This document shows, in pieces, positions 35,965-45,090 of a stretch of 64,000 nucleotides of DNA (positions are counted from its first letter, which is position 1; every line of letters begins with the position of its first letter). The translations under genes and the position numbers were made by a program. Origin of the DNA: Hydrogenispora ethanolica (GTDB lineage Bacteria; Bacillota; UBA4882; UBA8346); the NCBI RefSeq assembly GCF_004340685.1, contig NZ_SLUN01000017.1, forward strand, positions 57,580 through 121,579. Reading direction: 5' to 3'. Below the pieces are notes generated by a model. That model was not told the DNA's origin. It saw nothing but the letters and a program-made list of their open reading frames with translations, and did no database searches.

Positions 35965-37158
35965 TTACCGGCCCCGTTCCATCTCCACGCAGGCCAGGAT
36001 GAAGGGTCCGACTCCTTTGAAATCGTCGGCCACCTTCGGTTCGCCCACGTAATACGCATAGGAGCCGTCCCGGTAGGGCTGGGTCGGTTCGTAACGGCCC
36101 AGGCCCGCCACTTGGCAGATCTGGTTCAGATGAACCCCTCCGGCGGGATCGACCGCCACCAGCCGGTCAATCATGCCCTGGAAGCCGCGCCCGGCCACGG
36201 AGCGGTAGCCTTCATCCAGATAACCCTGGCGGACCCCTTTGGCCAGCGCATAGACGAACATCGCCGAGCCCGAGGCCTCCAGGTAGTTTCCTGCCCGTGG
36301 GCCTTGATCCAGCACCTGATACCAGAGTCCGCTCTCGGGATCCTGCACCTTGGCCACGGCCTCGGCCAATCCCTGCAAAATCTGCAGGAGCCGCGGCCGG
36401 GCCGGGTGGTCCGCCGGGAAATAATCGAGCGCATCGACCAGGGCCATGGCGTACCAGCCCACCGCCCGGCCCCAGAAATGCGGCGAGCAGCCGGTCTCCG
36501 GGTCGGCCCAGGCTTGCGTCTTGCTCTCATCCCAGCCGTGGTAGAAGAGGCCCGTCCGGGGATCGCGGGTATGCTCGGCGACGAGGATGATCTGGTTGGC
36601 CACGTCGTCGAAGCCGGCCGGCTCCGCGAAGACTTTGGCATATTCGGCGTAGAAAGGCGCTTCCATGTAGATGCCGTCCAGCCACATCTGATGGGGATAG
36701 ATCTTTTTGTGCCAAAAACCGCCGGCCGCGGTCCGGGGATGCCCGGCCAATTGTTCCCGCAGCTGCGCGGCTGCCTTCCGATAGCGCGGATCGCCGGTGG
36801 CCTGATCCAGCAGCAGCAGGATTTTTCCCGAATTGACCTGGTCCAGGTTGTACTCGCCGACCCGGTAGGTCTGGATCCGGCCCTGCTCGTCGACGAAGTG
36901 CTCCATGTTCCGCCGGATGAAGTCGAAATAGCGGGGGTCGCCGCTGGCCCGCCAGACTGCGGCGATGGCCTTGAGCATCAGGCCGAACTCATAGTGCCAG
37001 CGCTCCATGAGCAAGGGATGGCTCTTCATGACCGAATCGGCGGTGCGCCGGGCCCAGGAGCCGCCTGGCGCCGCGGCCGCCCCGGCCGCATCGCTGTGGG
37101 GTTCGAGCGCCCGGCCGGGCATGAAACCGGTGAATGAGAAAGTCCGCAAAGAAATCAA
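35965..37158 (-). CDS. GH105 unsaturated rhamnogalacturonyl/glucuronyl hydrolase (YteR/YesR-like)
   Basis: 397 residues from a TTG at 37158, supported by AGAGGAG eight bases upstream. The (alpha/alpha)6 barrel shows the family motifs MWLDGIYMEAPFYAEY (catalytic Asp), FYHGWDESKTQAWAD, SPHFWGRAVGWYAMALVDAL and YLEASGSAMFVYALAKGV. These enzymes hydrate the unsaturated uronic acid left on pectin fragments by lyases. No signal peptide, so it is intracellular. It lies just downstream of a secreted LamG-like gene and an LplA-type binding protein, and with the GH28 gene at 43.5 kb outlines a pectin-use cluster. No lyase gene is in the window. Confidence 0.9.
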   Translation of the reverse strand: MISLRTFSFTGFMPGRALEPHSDAAGAAAAPGGSWARRTADSVMKSHPLLMERWHYEFGLMLKAIAAVWRASGDPRYFDFIRRNMEHFVDEQGRIQTYRVGEYNLDQVNSGKILLLLDQATGDPRYRKAAAQLREQLAGHPRTAAGGFWHKKIYPHQMWLDGIYMEAPFYAEYAKVFAEPAGFDDVANQIILVAEHTRDPRTGLFYHGWDESKTQAWADPETGCSPHFWGRAVGWYAMALVDALDYFPADHPARPRLLQILQGLAEAVAKVQDPESGLWYQVLDQGPRAGNYLEASGSAMFVYALAKGVRQGYLDEGYRSVAGRGFQGMIDRLVAVDPAGGVHLNQICQVAGLGRYEPTQPYRDGSYAYYVGEPKVADDFKGVGPFILACVEMERGR

Positions 37159-37208
37159 GTGATTCACTCCTCTAGTTGTGGATTCAGAACATTTCAAATG
37201 ACCATGGT

Positions 37209-37865
37209 TTACTCCGCCGCCACCCGGATGTTGTCCAGGTAATGCCCTCTGGCGCTGCTGCCGGGGGTGTAGGAATCCAGCGCGCCGATCTCTTTGACCG
37301 GCGCCAGAAACGGGACCTGTTTCAGCTTCAATTCGTTGCCGAGGTAAATGTCGGCCTTTTGGGCGGCCACATCGGCCACGATCTTAAAGTTGTACCAGAC
37401 GCCGGCCTGATAATCGCCGATCTCGGTAAAGCTGCCGTCGCCGTTTTTATAGGCCAGCTTGGCGCCGGAACGGGTCTCCAGGTGAACCGCGGCGTTGGCT
37501 TTCTCCTTATCCAGCAGGCGAATGACCTTGGCGGTGCTGCTGACGACCGGCTGCAGAAAAGCGATTTCCGCCACCACCGTGCCGCTTTGCGGCGCGAATA
37601 CTTTGGTCACCTTGATCACTTTGTCGCCGGGATCGTCCAAAAAGAGGCTCTTCTCCGCCTCGCTGGGAAAAGCGGCGACTCCGACCTTGCCGCCGGTCTC
37701 CTCAATCTCGTAGCCGGCCGGTTTGGCGCCGACCGGGTCCCCGTTGAAGTTGTCATCCACCAGGAATCCCGCGGCAAAGCTTTGAACCGCGAGCATTCCC
37801 ACCAAGAGGCATCCCAGCAAAACAGCGGACCCTAAAACCCGAAAACCCCATTGAAAACGGCTCAT
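37209..37865 (-). CDS. secreted concanavalin/LamG-like domain protein
   Basis: 218 residues with a clear signal peptide (VLGSAVLLGCLLVGMLAVQS, cleavage after SFA). The mature part looks all-beta: FLVDDNFNGDPVGAKPAGYE, then VGVAAFPSEAEKSLFLDD and GVWYNFKIVADVAAQKADIY, ending HYLDNIRVA. This pattern is that of jelly-roll domains often placed beside pectin and rhamnogalacturonan enzymes, where they bind or process polysaccharide. No catalytic residues can be named. It sits between the LplA-type binding protein and the GH105 gene, all leftward. Its RBS is AAAGGAGGGAAATGA. Confidence 0.7.
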   Translation of the reverse strand: MSRFQWGFRVLGSAVLLGCLLVGMLAVQSFAAGFLVDDNFNGDPVGAKPAGYEIEETGGKVGVAAFPSEAEKSLFLDDPGDKVIKVTKVFAPQSGTVVAEIAFLQPVVSSTAKVIRLLDKEKANAAVHLETRSGAKLAYKNGDGSFTEIGDYQAGVWYNFKIVADVAAQKADIYLGNELKLKQVPFLAPVKEIGALDSYTPGSSARGHYLDNIRVAAE

Positions 37866-37970
37866 TCATTTCCCTCCTTTTATTTGTGAATCCGGCAAAC
37901 GGCGTTTGGCAGCGGCCCAACCGTCCGCCGAATCAATTCCCGCTTTCGCAAAATGCTATATGACGCTGAA

Positions 37971-39557
37971 TTACCGGTTCAGATAACGGCTGTAAGCCCG
38001 CTGGTAAATTTGAATGGCCCTGTCGATGCCGAGCCGTTTCATCTGGGCGACAAAGCGGTCGAAGCCGCTGACCGGTTCCACTCCCATGATGAATTTCATG
38101 GTCATCTCGTCATTAAAGGCGTTGATGTCGTTCATGATCTGGGACAGTTCCTCGCTCTCCCCGGGGGTCGGCGTCACCGGCGGCATCATGAACCGGGCGA
38201 AATCGGTTTTGCTCCAGTTCCGGATGGCCGCTTTTTGCTCCGGCCGTTGATAGTATTGCTCCAGATAGCGCCGGTCCTGGACAAAGGGGCCGTTGGTATG
38301 GCCGCGCAGGTAATTGGACATCACCATGGTGTCGGCGAGGCCGTCGGGATTCTTCAGGATCAGCCGCGTATAGGCCGGATATCCCCTGACCATCCTGAAG
38401 GTCAAGCCCCGGATGCCAAAATTATAGAATAAGCTGCCCTCCGGGCTGTAGGCGTAGTCGAGCAGCCGCGCGGCCGCCTCGATATTCCGGCACCGCGCCG
38501 TAATGGCGGCGCTGCCGTTATTTTTCGGGCCGTACGGCGGAGTCAGGAACGAAAACCGCGGCAACTTACCTCTTTGGGGAGTGGGGAACGGCGCTCCGAT
38601 GAGCCGGAAGGACCCCTTCTTCCCGGCCATGGCCGCCATGTAACGGCCGAGGCCGCTGCCGCCCGAACCATAGCAGGCCCCGCTTTTGCCCGACAGGATA
38701 TTGGCGTCCACCGCCTTGCGGGTGTTGGTGCCGAAGTTCTTATCAATCAGCCCTTCATGGTACCATTTGTTCATGAGCGCGAAATACTGCTTGCGTTGCG
38801 GCTCGATCGAGCCGTACCTGACCTTGCCATGATCCACATAAAAGTCGCGATAGCTGTCCATTCCGCCTTCAAAGGTTTGGTTGACGGTGGAGCCGGTCAA
38901 TCCGGGTCCGGTGGCTTCGCAGGTAAATGCCGGATCAGCGCCTTTTTTCTCTTTGAACGCTTTGAGAACCCCATACCAGTCATCCAGCGTCTCCGGGATC
39001 CCCAACCCCAACTCGTCCAGCCAGTCCTCGCGGATTAACGGCCCCGAGGTCGCCACCAGCGACCGGCTGCCGCGGATGAAGGGGAAGACATAATAGTTCC
39101 CCTCGTCGGTCTTGACCATCTTATCGTAGACGGGGTGCTTTTTCAGATACCGTTTCAGATGGGGCGCGAAACGGTTCATGATCGGGTTCAGCCGCAAAAT
39201 GTAGCCATTCTCCAGAGCGCTGTTGGGCCCGCCCGGAATATCAAACCAGTTGTATTCGATGATATCCGGCAGATCCCCCGAGGCCAGCATCAGATCGAAG
39301 GCCTCTTTCGCCTGGCCCAACGGGGGATGAAGAAACTTGATCCGGACGCCGGTGCGCTTCTGCAGCTCCTTGGCGAACTCGGTGTCGCCGAAATTCTTGG
39401 CGACCAGCGCCACATTGGCATGGAGCTCCATCCACCAAGTCAGCGTCACATTGGTCCGCAGCGGATAGCGCGGATGGGCGGACAAACCGGTGCCGGTCAC
39501 CAAAACGAGCAGGCCAATCAAAACGATACTGCGAAATTTCCGTTTCACCTCCAACAC
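37971..39557 (-). CDS. LplA/YtcQ-type sugar-binding protein
   Basis: About 528 residues, the large binding-protein class that partners LplB/YtcP permeases for rhamnogalacturonan and other complex oligosaccharides. It opens with a signal segment (FRSIVLIGLLVLVTGTGLSA) without a lipobox Cys. The chain has the class marks FAKELQKRTGVRIKFLHPPL, LASGDLPDIIEYNW, YYVFPFIRGSR and LIREDWLDELGLGIPETLDD. The GTG at 39557 or one at 39548 may be the true start; the site around GGGGGGGTGTTGGAGGTG is ambiguous. The permease genes usually directly downstream are missing here; instead the LamG-like and GH105 genes follow. Confidence 0.88.
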   Translation of the reverse strand: MLEVKRKFRSIVLIGLLVLVTGTGLSAHPRYPLRTNVTLTWWMELHANVALVAKNFGDTEFAKELQKRTGVRIKFLHPPLGQAKEAFDLMLASGDLPDIIEYNWFDIPGGPNSALENGYILRLNPIMNRFAPHLKRYLKKHPVYDKMVKTDEGNYYVFPFIRGSRSLVATSGPLIREDWLDELGLGIPETLDDWYGVLKAFKEKKGADPAFTCEATGPGLTGSTVNQTFEGGMDSYRDFYVDHGKVRYGSIEPQRKQYFALMNKWYHEGLIDKNFGTNTRKAVDANILSGKSGACYGSGGSGLGRYMAAMAGKKGSFRLIGAPFPTPQRGKLPRFSFLTPPYGPKNNGSAAITARCRNIEAAARLLDYAYSPEGSLFYNFGIRGLTFRMVRGYPAYTRLILKNPDGLADTMVMSNYLRGHTNGPFVQDRRYLEQYYQRPEQKAAIRNWSKTDFARFMMPPVTPTPGESEELSQIMNDINAFNDEMTMKFIMGVEPVSGFDRFVAQMKRLGIDRAIQIYQRAYSRYLNR

Positions 39558-39617
39558 CCCCCCATTTCTCTGTTTGGCGGTGAATCCTTTGAGCGCGGTG
39601 ATGGAATGTGCTTTTCG

Positions 39618-41993
39618 TCAGCCCACCCCGCGGGCGATGTACTCCGACTCTTTGTATTTGCCCGGCGTGGTTCCTTCGTATTTCTTGAAGGCCCGGGTGA
39701 AAGTGCGGGTATTGGAATAGCCGACGGCCTTGGCCACTTCGTCGAGGTTATTCATCTGGGTGAAGAGCTCCTTCGATTTTCTCAGGCGCACTCCGTTGAT
39801 GAAATCCAGCAGCCCTTCGCCCGCTTCTTCCAAAAAGGTGCGCGACAGATGGACCGGATGGACGCCGAACTCCTGGGCGATGGTGGTGATCCCCAGATTG
39901 GGATCGGCATACCGTTTCACCACATACTCCACGACCCGGTCTTTCAAAATCATATCCGACTCTTTCACCCGGTTTTTATTGCGCTCCTTGGTCTGGCGCT
40001 GGATATAAGCGCAGAAGTTCTTCAAAATCGAGCGCAACTCGGTTTTCATGTCGTTAATCGATTCGCAGGCCAATAGCCGTTCGATGGGGTTGAGTTCCTC
40101 CAAAAAGCTCTGGCGCCCGGCGTCATTGATGGAATCGACGGTCTTGATCATCGTGCTGACCAAGTTGAACATCAGGCAGCGGGCGATCTTGACCGGCAAG
40201 ATCGATTTTTCGAAGTTATTGTGGAAGATCTCGTTCAAAATAAGCTCCGAGCGTTCCAGATCCCCGGTCTTGATGCAATTGATCAGTTGCTGCTCCTTGT
40301 CCAGGGGGTAATAATACTCCCCTTTGGGCAGGCCGTTGAGATCCTCGTACAGAATGATCTCCCCGATCTCCAGCAGTTTTTGATACTCCATGGCCTGCAG
40401 CGCCTCATGAAACGCCTCCGGGATGCCGGCGAGGGTCGGATGGATATTGCTCGCCGCCACCAGCATCCGGACTTTCAATTTCTCTTTCAACATGGTTTGG
40501 GCGGCGCGGGCCACCCGGACCAATTCCGCCCGTTCATTTTGGCCTTCGGCAAAATTGACCAAGCAGACCAGGAAGTCGTCGATATCGGTGAAAAAAGCCT
40601 GATTCGTCTCGCCCACCAGACCCGTCACCGAACTCGTCACGAGCGTTTGGAGTTTCTTGAAGTTCTCCACGATCGCGGCGTCGACGGTGGCGCCGGACAG
40701 ACCGCTTCCGCCCGCCGCGCCGCAGAAATCGGCGATATCGAAAGCCATCACCGCAAAACGGTCGGATTTGAATTGAATGTCGTGAAACGTCAAGCGCTCC
40801 TGAATATGCAGCGGATCCGTCTCTTTGCCCTGCAACAGCCGGCTCAAGAAATGCGAACGCAGCAGCTTATTCTGTTGCTTAAGATTCAGGTTCACCTTTT
40901 CCAGCTTGGCGTAGGCCCGGGCGATGGCCTGCTGAATAAAGGAGTATTCATTGTTGTCAGCGTCGAAACTGGAACCTTGATACTGTTCCAGCAGGCGGAT
41001 CAGTTTCTCGAGCGGATTGTAATTCTTGCGCAAAGCGAAATAGGTAATGATTCCGCCGGCCACCAAACAGAGGGCCAGACTGAAAAGGGTCAGATTCCGC
41101 ACGTAATCGGCCTTCTGCCAAAACACGCTGATGGGCGTGATCACCAGATAACGCCATTCCGATTTCTGGGAGGTAATATAGGAGACCACCGAATCCTTGC
41201 CGCCAAAGCGCTGGTGAATAAAGCCGTTCCCATCCCCCAATTTGCTGTAGGGAAGCTCCGAATAATCCTGCAAATGATTGGAAGAAGCCAACACCCGGTT
41301 ATTCCGGTCCAGGATCAACACGCTCCCCTGGTTAAGCAGGCCGATATCGGTCACGTCGTTGATTAGCCTGGACTCATCCAGCGTAATCACGATGTTGGCC
41401 GAAGCCGGTCCCCGGGAAAAGAGGGGGATCGTCCGGAAAAAGGCGATGGTATGGGCCACCTCGCCGAGACTGTTTTCATACCGGATAGGCAGCGCGGCAT
41501 CGCGGTAACGGGCGCTGACGAGCCGCAGCCACTGGGAATAGGTCATTCCGGTACCCGCGAAATACATGGTGTAATAGGATTGGCTGTCAAAGCTTCCTTC
41601 GGCCGAGATGATCCGGTCGATGTTTTTGAGGTAAATATAGAAATCATCGATGGAATTGTTGAGCATCTTATAGGTTTGGAGATTGCGGACCAGTTGGTAA
41701 AGGTTATACGGATTTAGCTGGGCGGGCCGCTCCATTTTCAGCAGCTCGTTCACCCGCGGATTGACCGCGATCTCATTGCTCAACCGCGCCGCTTGCTCAA
41801 GCAGGCTGTCCATCTGTTGTTGGACTTTTTTTAAAAGAAAGGAGTTGGAGTTGGTGATCTCTTTCTCCAAAACATTGGTGGTCATCAGGTAGACGAATCC
41901 GGAGATCGAAACCGGCACCAGCAATAAAAGGATGTAATATAACAGCCAGGTAAACATGACACTATGCCGTTTGGGCAAAGCAGGTGAAATCAT
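39618..41993 (-). CDS. membrane-anchored AraC regulator with extracellular sensor domain (YesS/YtdP-like)
   Basis: 791 residues. Helix 1 (MFTWLLYYILLLLVPVSISG) and helix 2 (NLTLFSLALCLVAGGIITYF, about 300) bound an extracellular Cache-like sensor. A cytoplasmic linker domain follows, then a C-terminal AraC DNA-binding domain with IAQEFGVHPVHLSRTFLEEA and VAKAVGYSNTRTFTRAFKKY. This architecture occurs beside LplA-type transporter genes, where the protein senses external oligosaccharide and activates the cluster without a kinase. It lies just upstream of the LplA-type gene on the same strand. GGAGGTTCACTCACG precedes the ATG. Confidence 0.9.
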   Translation of the reverse strand: MISPALPKRHSVMFTWLLYYILLLLVPVSISGFVYLMTTNVLEKEITNSNSFLLKKVQQQMDSLLEQAARLSNEIAVNPRVNELLKMERPAQLNPYNLYQLVRNLQTYKMLNNSIDDFYIYLKNIDRIISAEGSFDSQSYYTMYFAGTGMTYSQWLRLVSARYRDAALPIRYENSLGEVAHTIAFFRTIPLFSRGPASANIVITLDESRLINDVTDIGLLNQGSVLILDRNNRVLASSNHLQDYSELPYSKLGDGNGFIHQRFGGKDSVVSYITSQKSEWRYLVITPISVFWQKADYVRNLTLFSLALCLVAGGIITYFALRKNYNPLEKLIRLLEQYQGSSFDADNNEYSFIQQAIARAYAKLEKVNLNLKQQNKLLRSHFLSRLLQGKETDPLHIQERLTFHDIQFKSDRFAVMAFDIADFCGAAGGSGLSGATVDAAIVENFKKLQTLVTSSVTGLVGETNQAFFTDIDDFLVCLVNFAEGQNERAELVRVARAAQTMLKEKLKVRMLVAASNIHPTLAGIPEAFHEALQAMEYQKLLEIGEIILYEDLNGLPKGEYYYPLDKEQQLINCIKTGDLERSELILNEIFHNNFEKSILPVKIARCLMFNLVSTMIKTVDSINDAGRQSFLEELNPIERLLACESINDMKTELRSILKNFCAYIQRQTKERNKNRVKESDMILKDRVVEYVVKRYADPNLGITTIAQEFGVHPVHLSRTFLEEAGEGLLDFINGVRLRKSKELFTQMNNLDEVAKAVGYSNTRTFTRAFKKYEGTTPGKYKESEYIARGVG

Positions 41994-42056
41994 CGTGAGT
42001 GAACCTCCCGAATTGAAATCACACTGCGGTCTCGACCGCTACCGCAGCGTCACGGT

Positions 42057-42905
42057 TTAACCGTTTTGTTTGCGATATTGAAGGGGTGTCTGTCCGGTGA
42101 TGCCTTTAAAGACCCTGCCAAAATGGGCCACATTGCCAAAGCCCACTTTTTCAGCGATAGTAATCACTTTGGTGCGACTCTCCCGCAACAGTTTTTGCGC
42201 CTCTTTGATCCGGATGTTATTCAGGTACTCGATAAAGGAAAAACCGGTCACCTCCTTGAAGATTCGGCTCAGATAATACGGACTGATAAAAAAGCGCTTG
42301 GAGAGAAACGTGAGCGTGAGGGTCTCCGAATAATGTCCGTTAATATATTGCGCGACTTCCGACACTTTCTGATGCATCGGGCTGGGATGATCAAAAATAT
42401 TCGTCTGATTTTGCTCCAAATAACGGGCCATGTAGACCAGAAACTGCATCAGCAGCGCTTGAAACGCCATTTCATAACCGGTTCCTTTCACCTGGGCCTC
42501 TTGGAGCATCTTGCGGAACAGATCCTCGACGAAATTGCGCCCCGACAACGAGAGCCGGACCAAAGGATTACCGTTCTTAAAAAGCAGCGTCAGGATTTCC
42601 GGTAACATGCCGCCGCGGGTCATGATGAAATCCTCGGTGAAATAGATCAGCACCCGTTCATGGTCGGGCACTCCGGTATCAGTGGTTTTATGCAGTTCAT
42701 ACTGATCGATGAAGATGAGGTCCCCTTTGGTCACGTAAAAGGTGCGATCCTTGATGAAGTAGTAGCGCTCTCCGGAAAGCAGGTAGTAGATTTCGTAATA
42801 GTTATGAAAATGATTTCCGGCCATATTGTAATGACCGGATACTTTTTTATTGGAGACCTTGAACGTGTTGACAGCATTTTTAAACTCGCAATGTAACTGC
42901 GTCAT
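42057..42905 (-). CDS. AraC-family regulator with cupin sensor
   Basis: 282 residues from an ATG at 42905 (AGGGTG six bases upstream; tandem ATG/GTG codons just before it are alternatives). The N-terminal part (about 1-150) has the AraC-binding cupin pattern HFHNYYEIYYLLSGERYYFI then KGDLIFIDQYELHKTTD. The C-terminal helix-turn-helix pair is LSKRFFISPYYLSRIFKEVT and VGFGNVAHFGRVFKGITGQT. It is divergent from the GH28 gene and convergent with none, so control of GH28 and the pectin genes in response to a cytoplasmic sugar is likely. Confidence 0.9.
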   Translation of the reverse strand: MTQLHCEFKNAVNTFKVSNKKVSGHYNMAGNHFHNYYEIYYLLSGERYYFIKDRTFYVTKGDLIFIDQYELHKTTDTGVPDHERVLIYFTEDFIMTRGGMLPEILTLLFKNGNPLVRLSLSGRNFVEDLFRKMLQEAQVKGTGYEMAFQALLMQFLVYMARYLEQNQTNIFDHPSPMHQKVSEVAQYINGHYSETLTLTFLSKRFFISPYYLSRIFKEVTGFSFIEYLNNIRIKEAQKLLRESRTKVITIAEKVGFGNVAHFGRVFKGITGQTPLQYRKQNG

Positions 42906-43490
42906 CTTCATCACCCTGATGCAATTTTAACATTTTGTAAATTGGACGCAAAGCAAAATATGTGAGGTATTTTGAATAATCACAAAAAATGCAAGAAATT
43001 TAGTTCCGTCATCCTCTGGCCGTATCCCCGCTCGTTGCCGGCCCCATCCTTCATCAGCGGTTAACCCCTCCCGTCCTCCGCCGCGCCGCCCACCAAACTA
43101 TCCGTATCTCGGGCTTTCCAAACCCTATGCCGTCGGTACGGAGTCTGTCCCCCATTTTTCGGCGTCGATCAAAGCTTTTTAGAAAATCATTAAAAATTTT
43201 GAGCGGTTTCGGTCTCGTTTCCGCAAAATATGTTCAAAAAATAAAAAATCCACAAAAAAGAAGCAGATTATCCACTGAAAAATTAGTATGATATTAATCA
43301 GTTATCATGCGGTTTTACTTGCCCGCTCCATCCAGGGGCAGAGTCGAGCGGTGTGCTGTATCATTGGGCAACCGGGTAAGGATGTAACGGTTTAGGATAA
43401 CGGAATATAACCAAACCGCAACGTTCATTCCTACTGGATGTCCGGGTCAAGATTTTTTCATCTTATAGATGTTTGGAGGGCTCGATAGGT
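42906..43490. other. divergent regulatory gap between AraC gene and GH28 gene
   Basis: 585 bases, A/T-rich at 43160-43310. A possible operator or hairpin ATGATA / TATCAT (43288-43293 and 43303-43308) lies in it. No clear consensus promoter was identified. Nothing else recognised. Confidence 0.35.
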
Positions 43491-44987
43491 ATGACAGCTG
43501 AGTCTGTAAGCATTACTGAGTTCGGGGCTTTGCCCGACGGAGAAACCTTATGCACCGAGGCCTTTCATGCCGCGGTGCAGGCTTGTTCCGCGGCAGGCGG
43601 CGGGGTGATTCATGTTCCGGCGGGAACCTTTCGTACCGGCCCGATCCGTCTGGCCAGCAATATTACCCTCCATATTGCGGCCGGAGCCAGAGTGGTCTTC
43701 AGCGCGGATCCCGCCGACTTTCCAGTGGTCTTTTCACGCTGGGAAGGGGTGGAGCGGGAAGTCTTCTCGCCGCTGATCTACGGCAAAGATCTTCAAAATG
43801 TCACGCTCACCGGCCATGGAGTGCTGGACGGCCAAGGCGAGCCTTGGTGGGTGAGCTTTCGGCAAAAGAACCTGCCATACCCCAGGCCCTGCTTCATCGG
43901 ATTTGACGATTGTACGAACGTATTAATTGAGGGGGTAACGCTCGTCAATTCACCGGCCTGGACCATCCATCCGGTCGCTTGTGAAAATGTGACAGTCCAT
44001 CACATCTCCATTCGAAACCCGGCGCTCTCTCCGAATACCGACGGGATCAACCCCGACTCCTGCCAGAATGTACGCATCACCAATTGCCAGATCGATGTGG
44101 GAGACGACTGCATTACGCTAAAATCCGGCACCGAGGAGTGCGGTCGCCGGATTCCCTGCGAAAACATCACCATCACCAATTGCACCATGATTCATGGCCA
44201 CGGCGGCGTGGTGATCGGCAGCGAAATGAGCGGCGGCGTCCGGAATGTCGCCATTTCCAATTGCGTCTTTGAAGGGACCGATCGCGGCATCCGCCTCAAA
44301 TCAAGGCGCGGCCGCGGCGGCGTGGTCGAGGATGTGCGGGTCGACAACATCATTATGAAAGACGTGCTCTGCCCCATCGTCATGCACCTGTATTATCACT
44401 GCGGTCCGGGCGGGAAAGAGCCCCAGGTAGCGGATCAGAATTCTCATCCGGTCACCGAGCGGACGCCGGCTTTCCGCCGGATTCACCTCAGCAATATTAC
44501 GGCCCGGGAGGTCCGAACCGCCGCCGCCTTTCTATTCGGCCTGCCCGAACTGCCGATTTCCGAGATAACCCTCGATAACGTCGTGATCCAAATGGCGGAG
44601 GCGGCCGCTCCCGAGTACCCGGACATGATGACCCATCTTGAGCCCATGGCCAAAAAAGGACTGCTCTGCGCCAATCTGCAGGGGCTCGCCTTGCATCACG
44701 TCTTCGTCTCCAACCAGGACGGCCCGGCTTTCCGGATCACCCGCTCCGCCGATGTGGAGTTGGCGCGGTGCATGACCGCGAACTCCGATCCGGAGCAACC
44801 CGTCGTCCAGCTGGAGGATGTTAACCGCGCCTTGCTCCACGGCAACTGGCTGGCGGACGACAGCGGGATTTTTCTGGAGTTGAAGGGCTCCGCCAATCAG
44901 CGGATCGAGCTCTTCGGCAACAGCCGGACCATTGGATCCGAACAGATCCGGTTCAGCGACGGCGCCTCCGAATCCGCCTTGCTCTGA
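43491..44987 (+). CDS. GH28 polygalacturonase-type glycoside hydrolase
   Basis: 498 residues from the ATG at 43491 (TTGGAGGG upstream). The right-handed beta-helix of GH28 is shown by the N-terminal VSITEFGALPDGETLCTEAF and by all four active-site motifs: SPNTDGINPDSC (NTD), DVGDDCITLKSG (DD), GHGGVVIGSEMSGG (GHG) and RGIRLKSRRGRGG (RxK). There is no signal peptide, so it is probably an intracellular exo-enzyme acting on imported oligogalacturonides, complementing the intracellular GH105. The C-terminal 60 residues form an extra beta region. Divergent from the AraC/cupin regulator. Confidence 0.92.
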   Translation: MTAESVSITEFGALPDGETLCTEAFHAAVQACSAAGGGVIHVPAGTFRTGPIRLASNITLHIAAGARVVFSADPADFPVVFSRWEGVEREVFSPLIYGKDLQNVTLTGHGVLDGQGEPWWVSFRQKNLPYPRPCFIGFDDCTNVLIEGVTLVNSPAWTIHPVACENVTVHHISIRNPALSPNTDGINPDSCQNVRITNCQIDVGDDCITLKSGTEECGRRIPCENITITNCTMIHGHGGVVIGSEMSGGVRNVAISNCVFEGTDRGIRLKSRRGRGGVVEDVRVDNIIMKDVLCPIVMHLYYHCGPGGKEPQVADQNSHPVTERTPAFRRIHLSNITAREVRTAAAFLFGLPELPISEITLDNVVIQMAEAAAPEYPDMMTHLEPMAKKGLLCANLQGLALHHVFVSNQDGPAFRITRSADVELARCMTANSDPEQPVVQLEDVNRALLHGNWLADDSGIFLELKGSANQRIELFGNSRTIGSEQIRFSDGASESALL

Positions 44988-45027
44988 CGCGCCGTCCCTC
45001 TATCTTTTCCAAGCTTGATCGTAAAAA

Positions 45028-45063
45028 AAGCCTCCTGAAACCGCAGTGGTTCACGGGAGGCTT
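45028..45063 (-). terminator. terminator of the GH18 gene
   Basis: AAGCCTCCTGAAACC / GGTTCACGGGAGGCTT imperfect 15-bp stem, followed on the minus strand by seven U. It lies 27 bases beyond the GH18 stop and 40 past the GH28 stop, so it may serve both convergent genes. Confidence 0.8.
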
Positions 45064-45090
45064 GTTGCTATGAAGGGAAAACGGTGGCTG

